Notes under the pieces: generated by a model
The model's input: only the letters and a program-made list of their open reading frames with translations
Databases searched by the model: none
Told to the model about the DNA's origin: nothing
Translations under genes and position numbers: made by a program
Shown here: positions 14,667-23,276 of the stretch, one piece after another
How positions within the stretch are numbered: position 1 is the stretch's first letter
Layout: each line of letters opens with the position of its first letter
Assembly (NCBI RefSeq): GCF_003697845.1
Contig: NZ_RDQE01000003.1
Location: 1 to 64,000 of the forward strand
Origin: Halobellus captivus
GTDB taxonomy: Archaea > Halobacteriota > Halobacteria > Halobacteriales > Haloferacaceae
Direction: 5' to 3'
Length of the DNA: 64,000 nt

Positions 14667-16772
14667 TCACGTCTCTACCGGGACGACCGCCACGTCGTCG
14701 ACGCGGATCCGATCGGCTCCGTCGCCGTCGGTCGCCACGCACGGATCGCCCGTGACGACGTTCAACCGCCCGTGATCGGCGGCGACGTCGACGAGCGCCT
14801 CGCCGGGGGCGAAGTTGAGGACGACCACGAGCGCCTCCGACCCGCTCCCACGGCGGAACGCCACCACGTCGTCGGGGTGAACGTCGTCGCCGTCGGCGGC
14901 GATCTGTCTCTCGTCGTCGCGGTCGTCGACGACGCGGTAGTCGACCCGATCGAGGTCGCCCGCGGGTCCGAGCGCCGGGTGGGCGTCGTGGGCGGCCGAC
15001 AGCCGCGCGTAGCGCTCGCGGACCTCCTCGCGGGCGTGCTCCCAGGCGATCGGGTCCCGGCGACCGCGCTGGCCGATCTCCTGGCCGGCGTACAGCATCG
15101 GCACGCCCGGAAGGGTGAACGTCGCCGCGGCGGCCGCGGCCGCGGCGTCCTCCCCACACTCCGTCCGGTAGCGCGTCTCGTCGTGGTTCTCGATGTACTG
15201 GAGGAAGCCGGCGTGGTCGGGGAAGCCGACCGCGGCCCGCTTCTCGACCGCGTCGAGCACGGACTCGGCCGGGGCCGCCCCGCGACCGACCTGGCGGAGC
15301 TGGAAGTACAGCGTCGCGTCGAAGTGGACGTCGAACATCCCCTCGTGGAACCGGGGGACGTACGGGATCGTCTCGTCGAGCAACAGGAACTCCGGATCGG
15401 TCCCCTTCACGCGGTCTCGGATCTCCCGCCAGAGCGAGTCCGGAACCGCCCACGCCATGTCACACCGGAAGCCGTCGACGAGCGGGGCCCACTCGTCGAC
15501 CACGTCGAGGAGGTACCGTCGGACCGTCAGGTTCGCGTGGTCCAGGTTCGCGATCAGCTCCCAGTCGAAGTAGGTTCCCGGCTCGCCGGACTCCTGCCAC
15601 TCGTAGCGGTCGTAGTACGGCGAGTCCGGGTTCCGGTAGGCGTCCCGGAACCACGGGTGATCGCGGGCGGTGTGGTTCAAGACGAGGTCGAAGAGCACCC
15701 GCATCCCGTTTCCGTGGGCGGTCTCGACCAGCCGCTCGTAGTCCTCTCGGTCGCCGAGGTCGGCAGCGATGGAGAGGAAGTCGGTGACGTTGTACCCGTG
15801 CGGCTTCCCGTCGTTCTCGAGGACGGGCGTGAGCCACAGCGTGTCGACGCCGAGGTCGGTCATCTCCGGGATCCGGTCGGCGATCGCGGCGAGCGTCTCA
15901 CCCTCGTCTGCGTCGGCGAACGTCCGGACGTACACCTCGTAGACGCTCGCGTCCTCGGTCCACGCCGGCGGCTGGTTCGGCCGGGACGTCTCGAAGGCCT
16001 CGTTCGACGCCGGGTTACCGAAGGGATCGGTGCCGCCGGAGGGCTCGACTCGGTCGATCGAGACGGCGTCGGCGACGCTGACCCGAGCGTCCTCGCCGGG
16101 CTCGCGGGCGACGGCGACCGCGTGGACGCGGAGGCGATCGGGGACTGACCCGGTCGGCAGCCGGAGCGTCGCCCCCGTGTCCTCCTCGGTCACGGTCGCC
16201 GCGTCGCGCGGGTTCGTCCGTCCAGCCGCGACCGCCGCAGCGACGTCGCGGTCATCGATCACGAACCGCACGGCGAGCTCGTCGGCCGCGAGCGACGAGG
16301 CGGGGTTCGGCGTCGCGACCGCGCGCACGACGACCTCAGCCGTTCCCCTCGTCGGCCGCACCGTCCCTTCCGCGGCCTCCGTCGCCTCCGCGACTTCGGC
16401 GTCGAGGCGGATCCGCGGGGGGCCGCCGTCGTCCGCGAGCCGGCCGGCCGCGTAGTCGATCCCCGCACGGTCCGCGTCGCGGTCGCGGATCGCCTCGCCG
16501 CTGCCCCCGGCGACGTCGACTCCCTCGTAGGCCGCGGAGAACGCCAGCACGGTCAGAAGGTGGTCCCCGTCGGGGGCGTCGAGGCCGAGCCGATACCGCC
16601 CAGGCACGTCGGGTGTGAACTCGATCACTGGATCGGTGCCGACGGTCGAGTCGCTCGCGGGCGGCGCGTCCGCGATGCGCCACTCGTAGCTCCCGGCCGG
16701 ATCCGGGTCCCGCGGCGCGAGCTGGACCGTCTCGCCGGTGGAGACGAACCGTGGGGGTCCGTGGTGATGCAT
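14667..16772 (-). CDS. GH13 alpha-amylase-family protein
   Basis: 701 residues. An N-terminal beta-sandwich (about 1-260) precedes a complete GH13 barrel. The four conserved regions are visible: DLVLNHTARDHPWF, GFRCDMAWA with the nucleophile near D438, LLLDETIPY with the acid/base near E467, and YIENHDETRYR. A C-terminal beta domain ends VRVDDVAVVPVET. It should hydrolyse alpha-1,4 links in starch- or glycogen-like chains inside the cell; there is no signal peptide. Haloarchaeal proteins of this shape are annotated 'alpha-amylase MalA'. It shares a divergent 146-base gap with the GH15 gene. Confidence 0.9.
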   Translation of the reverse strand: MHHHGPPRFVSTGETVQLAPRDPDPAGSYEWRIADAPPASDSTVGTDPVIEFTPDVPGRYRLGLDAPDGDHLLTVLAFSAAYEGVDVAGGSGEAIRDRDADRAGIDYAAGRLADDGGPPRIRLDAEVAEATEAAEGTVRPTRGTAEVVVRAVATPNPASSLAADELAVRFVIDDRDVAAAVAAGRTNPRDAATVTEEDTGATLRLPTGSVPDRLRVHAVAVAREPGEDARVSVADAVSIDRVEPSGGTDPFGNPASNEAFETSRPNQPPAWTEDASVYEVYVRTFADADEGETLAAIADRIPEMTDLGVDTLWLTPVLENDGKPHGYNVTDFLSIAADLGDREDYERLVETAHGNGMRVLFDLVLNHTARDHPWFRDAYRNPDSPYYDRYEWQESGEPGTYFDWELIANLDHANLTVRRYLLDVVDEWAPLVDGFRCDMAWAVPDSLWREIRDRVKGTDPEFLLLDETIPYVPRFHEGMFDVHFDATLYFQLRQVGRGAAPAESVLDAVEKRAAVGFPDHAGFLQYIENHDETRYRTECGEDAAAAAAAATFTLPGVPMLYAGQEIGQRGRRDPIAWEHAREEVRERYARLSAAHDAHPALGPAGDLDRVDYRVVDDRDDERQIAADGDDVHPDDVVAFRRGSGSEALVVVLNFAPGEALVDVAADHGRLNVVTGDPCVATDGDGADRIRVDDVAVVPVET

Positions 16773-16918
16773 GCTCGCTCATCGACGCCCGGGGTCTTCG
16801 GTGTTGCTCTCGACGCCAAACTGGCACGTCCCGTTCGGGGTCGAGACGCTCGCCGCCGGCGGCCGACAGCTTCGCCCGGTCCGTCAAGGCTTTTGCTCCC
16901 GCGGCCGGCAGGACTCGC

Positions 16919-19900
16919 ATGCGACTGCGAACCGCGATCACGGAACACAAACGTCGCCGCGGCGAACGCTACTCGACGGAGCGGCCGACCACCGTCGGGG
17001 CGTTCACCGGTGACGGCGGTCGGCTGGTCCACGTCGGGCCGGACGGCGACGCTCACGACTGTTCGTACGCGCTCTCCGGCGTGGGCGGGACCGACCGGGT
17101 CCGGATCGGGATCGCCGGCGGCGGCGGGATCCGGTGGCTCGCGGACCTCGAAACCACGCGACAGCACTACGACGGGGACACCCCGCTCGTCGAGACGGAG
17201 TACGACGCCGGCCGGTACACGGTCCACCAGTTCGACCTCGTCGTTGACGGCGCCCACCTCACGCACGTCGTCCTGCGCGGGTCGCCGCCGGCGAACGCGG
17301 ACCTCGTCGCCAGCTGCGCGTTCGCGCCCGACATGGTCGAGGGACGCGTCGGCAACCTCGTCCACGAGGGGTCCGGTCCCGAGGGCGGCGACGTGATAGA
17401 GGTGTTCCACCGCCGGGAACACGACTTCCTCACCGCCTCCACCGGCCTCTCGGCCGCGCACGGACAGCGCCAGGAGACGATCCCCCAACTGCTCGGCGAG
17501 GACGACGGGCGAACGCCACACCGCGGAGAGATAGACGAGCGCGAGGACACGAGCCTCACGCCCGACGTGGTCGTTCGGGCCCCGTTCGAGCGCGACGGCC
17601 GGACGGAGCGCGTCACCCTCGTCAGCCGTCCCGTCCTCGATGAGAACGGCTCCGGGTCGGACGAACCCGGCGACGGAACCCGGATCGCGGAGGAGGCCGA
17701 CCGCGACGAGCGGCTCGAGACGATCTCGCGGATCGCGGCCGGCCACGCGGACGTCGACAGCGTCCGAGAGGCGGCCGAAGCGCGGGGGCCGACGGTCCCA
17801 GACCCGGTGCCGCGCGGCTCCACGGTCGCGAGCGACCTCCGCGCGCTCGACCTCCTCGAGTCGGCGTCCGGCGGCCGGATCGCGGGCCCGGAGTTCGACC
17901 ACTTCTACGCGACCTCCGGCGGGTACGGCTACGTCTGGTTCCGCGACGAGGCCGAGGCCTCGAGCGCGCTGCTCGCCGCGAGCGAGGAGCTCGAGTTGGA
18001 CGCACGGGAGGACCTCCTCTCCTCGGCGGCGTTCCTCTGTCGCACCCAGGACGCCGACGGGAGCTGGCCCCACCGCGTCTGGGCCGACTCCGGCAAGGTC
18101 GCTCCGGGCTGGGCGAACGCCCGGATCGAGTCGGGAGACGGGGCGACTCCCAACGACCAGCTGGATCAGCCGGCGTCGGTCGTCGCGTTCCTCGCGGAGC
18201 TCCGACGGACGACGGACGTTCCGGAGTCGCTCCGCGGCCGGATCGACGAGACGATCGCCGACGCGGTCGCGTTCCTCTGGGAGACGACGCTCGAGGACGG
18301 GCTCCCCCGCCGCTGTCAGAACTGCTGGGAGAACGCGATCGGGCGGTTCACGCACACGGGCGCGGCGTACCTCCGTGCGTTCGCCGCCGTGGCACGGTCC
18401 CCGCTCGACGACGACCTGCGGGCCGCCGCCGCGACCGCCGCCGACGACACGGTCGCCGGCCTCCAGGACCGCTGGATCCCCGAACTCGAGCGGTTCCCGC
18501 AGCGCGCCAGCAACGGCGACGGCGACGAGCGGGCCGACGCCAGCACCTTCGCCCTCGCGGACGCGCTCGCCGAGTACGACGCGCTGGCTGGCGAGCGTCC
18601 GAACGCGGGCGGCGCGGACTCCCCCCTCGATCCCCTCCCGGCCGCGGTCGACCTCGACGCGTTCGTCTCGCAGGTGTCGACGCACGTTCGGACCTCGATC
18701 GACGCGCTGGGTCGGGAGACGGAGCACGTCGAGGGGCTCGTCCGGTTCGTCGGCGACGACTGGCGGACGGCCGAACAGGGTGCCGCGAAGGTGTGGTCGA
18801 TCGCGACGCTGTGGGGAGCGGTCGCCGCCGGCACCGTCGGCGGGATCCGCCGGTCGCGGGACGAGGAGGCGGAACCGCTCTTCTCCGAGGCCCGTCGGCT
18901 GTACTCGCTCTGTGAGCCCGACGGTCCCTTCGCGAACGGGTCCGGGTTGCTCGCGGAGCAGGTCTTCGACGACGGCGACCTCGACAGCGCGACCCCGCTC
19001 GCGTGGGCACACGCGCTCCGGCTGAACGCGACCGCGACGCTCGCGCGCCACGGGAGGCTTCCGGTGCCGCACGACCGCCCGAGCGGTCCGGAGGCGCCGC
19101 GGTGGACGACCGGCCGGAAGTTCGGCGTCGGCACGCCCGCCGATCACGACGAGGACGATCCGATCCCCGTCTGGTTCACGCTGACCGAGGGAGCGTTGAC
19201 CGAGGCGCGGTTCCCCCGGATCGACGTGATGAACCTCCGGACGTTCGACTTCCTCGTCGCCGATCCGGAGACGGGACACACGGTTCGGACCTTCGACGAG
19301 ACGGGTCACGTGACGACGACGGAGACGATCACGCGGACCACCGAGCCGAGCGCCGACGACGCGCTCGCGTACAGACAGACGATCCGCGAGTCCGGCGACG
19401 GACACGGACACAGTTGGACGCTGACCGTGGAGTACGCCGTCGACACCGCGGGCAACGCGCTCCTCGCGGACGTCGAGTTCGAGGGCGCCCGCGCGTACGA
19501 CGTGTACGCCCTCGCCGACACCACGCTTGCGAACGTCGGCACCGACGACCGCGGGACCTGCGTCGGCGACGGCCCGTACCACCTCCTCGCACACAGCGAC
19601 CGCGGGAACCGCCCGCCGGGCAAGCTGGTCGACGACGACGGCGAGCCCTTCGACGTCGCGGCGGCGCTCACGAGCGCCGGCGGGTTCGAGTGGGCGAGCG
19701 CGCTCGCGGCCGGCGACGACGGGCTCGAGTCGCTGTTCGGGGGCGGCGAGCGCGCGGAAGCCAGCGAGGAGGCGAACGGCAACGTCGTGCTCGCGGGCCA
19801 CCTCGGAAGCGGGACGACCGTCTCGGACACGGTCGCACTCGGGTTCGCCGAGGAGGGCGACACCGCGGCGGCGCTCGGCGAGGCGGAGGGCGCGCTCTCG

Positions 19901-21595
19901 CGCGGCTTCGACGCGGTCGAGTCGGCGTACGTCGACACGTGGCGCGAGTGGCTCGCCGGGCGCGAGTACCCGGACGCCGTGACGGCCGACCCCGACGTCG
20001 AGACGCAGTACCGGTTCGCGCTCATGACGCTCGCGGCCGTCGAGGACAAGCGCCACGACGGCGCCGGGATCGCCAGCCCCTCGGTCCCGTGGGGCGAGAC
20101 GGAGTACGCCGAGGAGGACCGCGGCTACGGCTACAACTTCGTCTGGTCGCGCGACCTCTATCAGGTGTTCACCGCGCTGATCGAGGTCGGCGAGGTGAAA
20201 CGCGGCGCGGACGCGCTCGCGTACCTTTACAACACGCAACAGGACGAGTCGGGCTTCCTCCCGCAGAACACCTACATCGACGGGCGGACCCGTTGGGGCG
20301 GCGAGCAGATGGACAACATCGCGTTCCCCTCGGTGATGGCGTGGCAGCTGTACGAGCGCGGGGTGACGCTCTCGGACGCCGACTACGACTACGAGCAGGT
20401 CCGCCGGTCGGTCGCGTACGTCGCGCGAAACGGCCCGCAGACCGCCCAGGAGCGCTGGGAGGAGGAGGCGGGCTACTCGCCGTCGAGCATCGCCGCCGAG
20501 ATCGCGGGGCTGACGTGTGCGGCCGCGCTCGCGCTCGCCGAGGCCGACCGGATCGAGGCGGTGGACGAGGACGCGGCGACCGACTCGACGCCGGCGGAAC
20601 TTCGCGCGGACGCGCTCGCGTGGCTCGCGCTCGCGGACGACTGGACCGACCGCGTCGAGGAGTGGTGTGCGACCGACACCGGAACCGACCGCCACGACGA
20701 GACGCCCTACTACCTGCGGATCACTGCCGACGGCGACCCGAACGCCGGCCGGCCGCGGACGATCGCCAACGACGGTCCGACCTACGACGAGCGCGAGATC
20801 GTCGACGGCGGCTTCCTCGAGCTCGTCCGGCTCGGCGTGAAGCCCGCCGACGACCCGGTCGTCCGCAACTCCGTCGAGGTCGTCGACGACTCGATCCGGG
20901 TCGACACCCCGCACGGTCCCGCCTGGTACCGCTACATCGGCGACGCCTACGGCGAGCTCGGCTACGGGGACCCCGGCGGTCCGTGGGCGGGAACCGGCGA
21001 CGGAAAGGGTCGGCTCTGGCCCATATTCACCGGCGAGCGTGGCGAGTACGAGCTCCGCGCCCGTGCCGACGGCCCGGACGACTTCGGCGGCACCGCCGAG
21101 GACGCGCTCGAGCCCGCCTCGCTGCTCGAGACGATGGCCGGGTTCGGCAACGACGGACGGATGCTCCCCGAGCAGGTGTGGGACCGCGAACATCCGACCG
21201 AGTACGGCTGGGAGTTCGGCGAGGGGACCGGGGGGGCGACGCCGCTCGCCTGGTCGATGGCCGGGTTCATCCGGCTGGCGCACGGCGTCGACGCCGGCGT
21301 GCCGGTCGAGACCCCGACGGTCGTCCGCGACCGCTTCGTCGAGCGCGACCGCCCCGCATCCCCGGACCTGACGGCGAGCGCCGAGTACGCCGACGGAACC
21401 GTCGTCGTCACCGGCGAGACGGACGGGGCGTGCGTCGCGGCGTTCACTGCCGCCGGCTCCGCGACCACGACCGCGGCGAACGGCGAGTTCGAGGTCCGAC
21501 TCGCGGACGAGGACGCCAGAACGATCGTGGTCGCGGCCGCCACCGACGAGGACTTCGAGGTCGCGGGCACGGCCGTCGAGCGGATCCGACTGTAG
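16919..21595 (+). CDS. double-module GH15 glucoamylase-like protein
   Basis: 1558 residues, about twice the usual length. Module 1 (about 1-700): N-terminal beta-sandwich, then a helical barrel with GYVWFRDE (R342), NCWEN (E470) and LLAEQV (E680). Module 2 (about 728-1475): glucodextranase-type N domain (PRWTTGRKFGVGT), then GYNFVWSRDLYQ (R1077), RWEEEAGYSPSSIAAEIA (W1180) and MLPEQVWD (E1418). Each module keeps the RD, W-E and E-Q motifs of GH15, so both may be active in releasing glucose from chain ends. A small Ig-like domain closes the protein. No signal peptide; acts in the cytosol beside malQ and the GH13 enzyme. Start: first Met before the conserved module. Confidence 0.92.
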   Translation: MRLRTAITEHKRRRGERYSTERPTTVGAFTGDGGRLVHVGPDGDAHDCSYALSGVGGTDRVRIGIAGGGGIRWLADLETTRQHYDGDTPLVETEYDAGRYTVHQFDLVVDGAHLTHVVLRGSPPANADLVASCAFAPDMVEGRVGNLVHEGSGPEGGDVIEVFHRREHDFLTASTGLSAAHGQRQETIPQLLGEDDGRTPHRGEIDEREDTSLTPDVVVRAPFERDGRTERVTLVSRPVLDENGSGSDEPGDGTRIAEEADRDERLETISRIAAGHADVDSVREAAEARGPTVPDPVPRGSTVASDLRALDLLESASGGRIAGPEFDHFYATSGGYGYVWFRDEAEASSALLAASEELELDAREDLLSSAAFLCRTQDADGSWPHRVWADSGKVAPGWANARIESGDGATPNDQLDQPASVVAFLAELRRTTDVPESLRGRIDETIADAVAFLWETTLEDGLPRRCQNCWENAIGRFTHTGAAYLRAFAAVARSPLDDDLRAAAATAADDTVAGLQDRWIPELERFPQRASNGDGDERADASTFALADALAEYDALAGERPNAGGADSPLDPLPAAVDLDAFVSQVSTHVRTSIDALGRETEHVEGLVRFVGDDWRTAEQGAAKVWSIATLWGAVAAGTVGGIRRSRDEEAEPLFSEARRLYSLCEPDGPFANGSGLLAEQVFDDGDLDSATPLAWAHALRLNATATLARHGRLPVPHDRPSGPEAPRWTTGRKFGVGTPADHDEDDPIPVWFTLTEGALTEARFPRIDVMNLRTFDFLVADPETGHTVRTFDETGHVTTTETITRTTEPSADDALAYRQTIRESGDGHGHSWTLTVEYAVDTAGNALLADVEFEGARAYDVYALADTTLANVGTDDRGTCVGDGPYHLLAHSDRGNRPPGKLVDDDGEPFDVAAALTSAGGFEWASALAAGDDGLESLFGGGERAEASEEANGNVVLAGHLGSGTTVSDTVALGFAEEGDTAAALGEAEGALSRGFDAVESAYVDTWREWLAGREYPDAVTADPDVETQYRFALMTLAAVEDKRHDGAGIASPSVPWGETEYAEEDRGYGYNFVWSRDLYQVFTALIEVGEVKRGADALAYLYNTQQDESGFLPQNTYIDGRTRWGGEQMDNIAFPSVMAWQLYERGVTLSDADYDYEQVRRSVAYVARNGPQTAQERWEEEAGYSPSSIAAEIAGLTCAAALALAEADRIEAVDEDAATDSTPAELRADALAWLALADDWTDRVEEWCATDTGTDRHDETPYYLRITADGDPNAGRPRTIANDGPTYDEREIVDGGFLELVRLGVKPADDPVVRNSVEVVDDSIRVDTPHGPAWYRYIGDAYGELGYGDPGGPWAGTGDGKGRLWPIFTGERGEYELRARADGPDDFGGTAEDALEPASLLETMAGFGNDGRMLPEQVWDREHPTEYGWEFGEGTGGATPLAWSMAGFIRLAHGVDAGVPVETPTVVRDRFVERDRPASPDLTASAEYADGTVVVTGETDGACVAAFTAAGSATTTAANGEFEVRLADEDARTIVVAAATDEDFEVAGTAVERIRL

Positions 21596-21712
21596 ACGGG
21601 GTGAGGGGACTCGGAGGGGCCCCTGCGGACGGAGGTCCAACGCGTCCGACGCGCGAGCGTAGCCGGCCCACACCGAACGGTTATCATCGACTCCCGTCTA
21701 CACGGCACAACG

Positions 21713-22783
21713 ATGGACATCCCCCCATTCGAACTCGAACGGTGGCTCGACGAGTACGAACCGGACGCCGACCTGATGCTCGCCGAGAGCGGCGTGCGAA
21801 GCCTCCCGGCGGACCGGTTCGACCTCGACGTGGGCGAGCTCGGCTACGTCATTCCCACCGACGGGGAGCCGGCGTTCCGCGCGGAGATCGCCGAGCGGTA
21901 CGGCCGCGAGGCGGAGGAGGTAGTCCTCACCTGCGGGACGCAGGAGGCGGACTACCTCACGTTCATGTCGCTCTTAGACGAGGGGGACCACAGCGTCGTC
22001 GTCTCGCCGACCTACCAGTCGCTCGCGAGCGTTCCCGAATCGATCGGCGAGGTGACCGAGGTCCGGACGGAGCCGCCGACCTGGGAGCTCTCGGTCGACG
22101 CCGTCGCGGAGGCGATGCGTCCCGACACGCGACTCGTCGTCCTCACGAACCCGAGCAACCCGACGGGGAAGTACCTCGGCCCCGAGACGATGGAGGCGCT
22201 GTACGACCTCGTCGCCGAAAACGACGCGTACCTCCTCGTCGACGAGGTGTACCGGATGCTGGCCGACGATCCCCGCCCACCGGCCGCCGCGCTCGGGCCG
22301 CGGGCGATCTCGGCCGCCGGGGTCTCGAAGTCGTACGGGATGGCGGGCGCGCGCGTCGGCTGGGTCGTCGCGGACGCGGAGATCGCGGACGGGGTTCGGA
22401 AGTGGAAGGACTACACGACGATCTCGCCGCCGCTCGTCGGGAGCCACGTGGCGAGACAGGCGCTCGGCGAGCAGGAGGATGACATCCTCGAAGCGAACCG
22501 CACGCACGCGAAGGCGAACCGGGAGCGCGTCGCCGACTTCCTCGACCGCCACGACCTCGAGTGGTTCGAGCCGACCGGCGTGAACGGCTTCGTGACCGTC
22601 CCCGACGGGTTCGACAACGGCAAGGAGTTCTGTCGGTCGCTGTTCGAAGCCGAGAGCGTCGTCCTCGCGCCCGGGGAGGTGTTCGGGTACCCCGACCGGT
22701 TCCGGATCGGCTTCGGCCTCCACACCGAGGAGCTCGAGGAGGGGCTCGATCGGATCGCCCGCCACATCGAGAACGGTCGCTGA
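21713..22783 (+). CDS. PLP-dependent class I/II aminotransferase
   Basis: 356 residues, fold type I. The PLP Lys is in AAGVSKSYGMAGARVGW; the Asn/Asp/Tyr cofactor set is in VLTNPSNPTGKYL and LLVDEVYRML; the carboxylate Arg is near DRFRIGFG. Substrate is unclear: closest in feel to aspartate/alanine-type enzymes. Note the closing helix TEELEEGLDRIARHI. Not obviously in an operon: the left gene is the glucoamylase (same strand, 117-base gap) and the right gene converges with 10 bases between. Confidence 0.9.
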   Translation: MDIPPFELERWLDEYEPDADLMLAESGVRSLPADRFDLDVGELGYVIPTDGEPAFRAEIAERYGREAEEVVLTCGTQEADYLTFMSLLDEGDHSVVVSPTYQSLASVPESIGEVTEVRTEPPTWELSVDAVAEAMRPDTRLVVLTNPSNPTGKYLGPETMEALYDLVAENDAYLLVDEVYRMLADDPRPPAAALGPRAISAAGVSKSYGMAGARVGWVVADAEIADGVRKWKDYTTISPPLVGSHVARQALGEQEDDILEANRTHAKANRERVADFLDRHDLEWFEPTGVNGFVTVPDGFDNGKEFCRSLFEAESVVLAPGEVFGYPDRFRIGFGLHTEELEEGLDRIARHIENGR

Positions 22784-22793
22784 GCCCCGGCCG

Positions 22794-23276
22794 TCACCCG
22801 AGCGCGACCACGTCGACCTCGTGAGTCCGTGCCCCGTCCGAGCCCTCCGTCGTCTCTTCTGCCCCCGCCTCCTCGCCGACCGGGATCTCGACGGTCCCGC
22901 CGACCGCCTCGCGCACGGCCGCCCGCCAGTCGTCGACGGCCTCCGCGTGTCGCTCGCGGCGGGTCTCCACGTCGGTGTCGGGGTACGCCGCGGCGGTCTC
23001 GTCGACCTCGGGGTACGGCGGCGGGTCCGCGACCAGGTCGGCCGGGTCGACGTGGATCGGATCGCCGACCCCGGCCGCGTCGACCTCGGGAACCCCCTCG
23101 ACGGCGTGGATCCGCGCGCGCATCCGGCCGGCGTACGGCGGCGTGACCCGCAGTACGACCCGCCTGTCGGTCCGCAGCGTCGCCTCCAGGGCGTTCGCCA
23201 CGTCCTCGCGATGGACCGCGATCGACCGGATGCGCGTCGGGTCCGCCTCCTCGCGGGAGCGTTCGGGATCAGTCAT
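22794..23276 (-). CDS. conserved haloarchaeal protein coupled to the MutS-like gene
   Basis: 160 acidic residues; family not recognised. The core (about 12-90) has AVHREDVANALEATLRTDRR, VVLRVTPPYAGRMRARIH and DPIHVDPADLV, followed by a helical segment and a Glu-rich tail. No Cys motif or membrane helix. Its ATG lies inside the last codons of the MutS-like gene (8-base overlap at 23269-23276), so the two are translated from one message and probably work together. Confidence 0.78.
   Translation of the reverse strand: MTDPERSREEADPTRIRSIAVHREDVANALEATLRTDRRVVLRVTPPYAGRMRARIHAVEGVPEVDAAGVGDPIHVDPADLVADPPPYPEVDETAAAYPDTDVETRRERHAEAVDDWRAAVREAVGGTVEIPVGEEAGAEETTEGSDGARTHEVDVVALG

Noticed and set aside
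12535..14775. Plus-strand frame of 746 codons across the repeats and malQ
   Set aside because: Antisense of malQ with strong family motifs on the other strand; the N-terminal part crosses hairpins.
16625..21673. Very long open frame (1682 codons) on the minus strand across the GH15 gene
   Set aside because: It is the antisense of a well-supported gene. GC-rich third positions leave few stops, and the translation is Arg/Val/Asp-rich without any known domain.
19003..22482. Long plus-strand open frame across the end of GH15 and the aminotransferase
   Set aside because: Out of frame with both recognised genes and composed mostly of Arg, Gly and Ala; a shadow.
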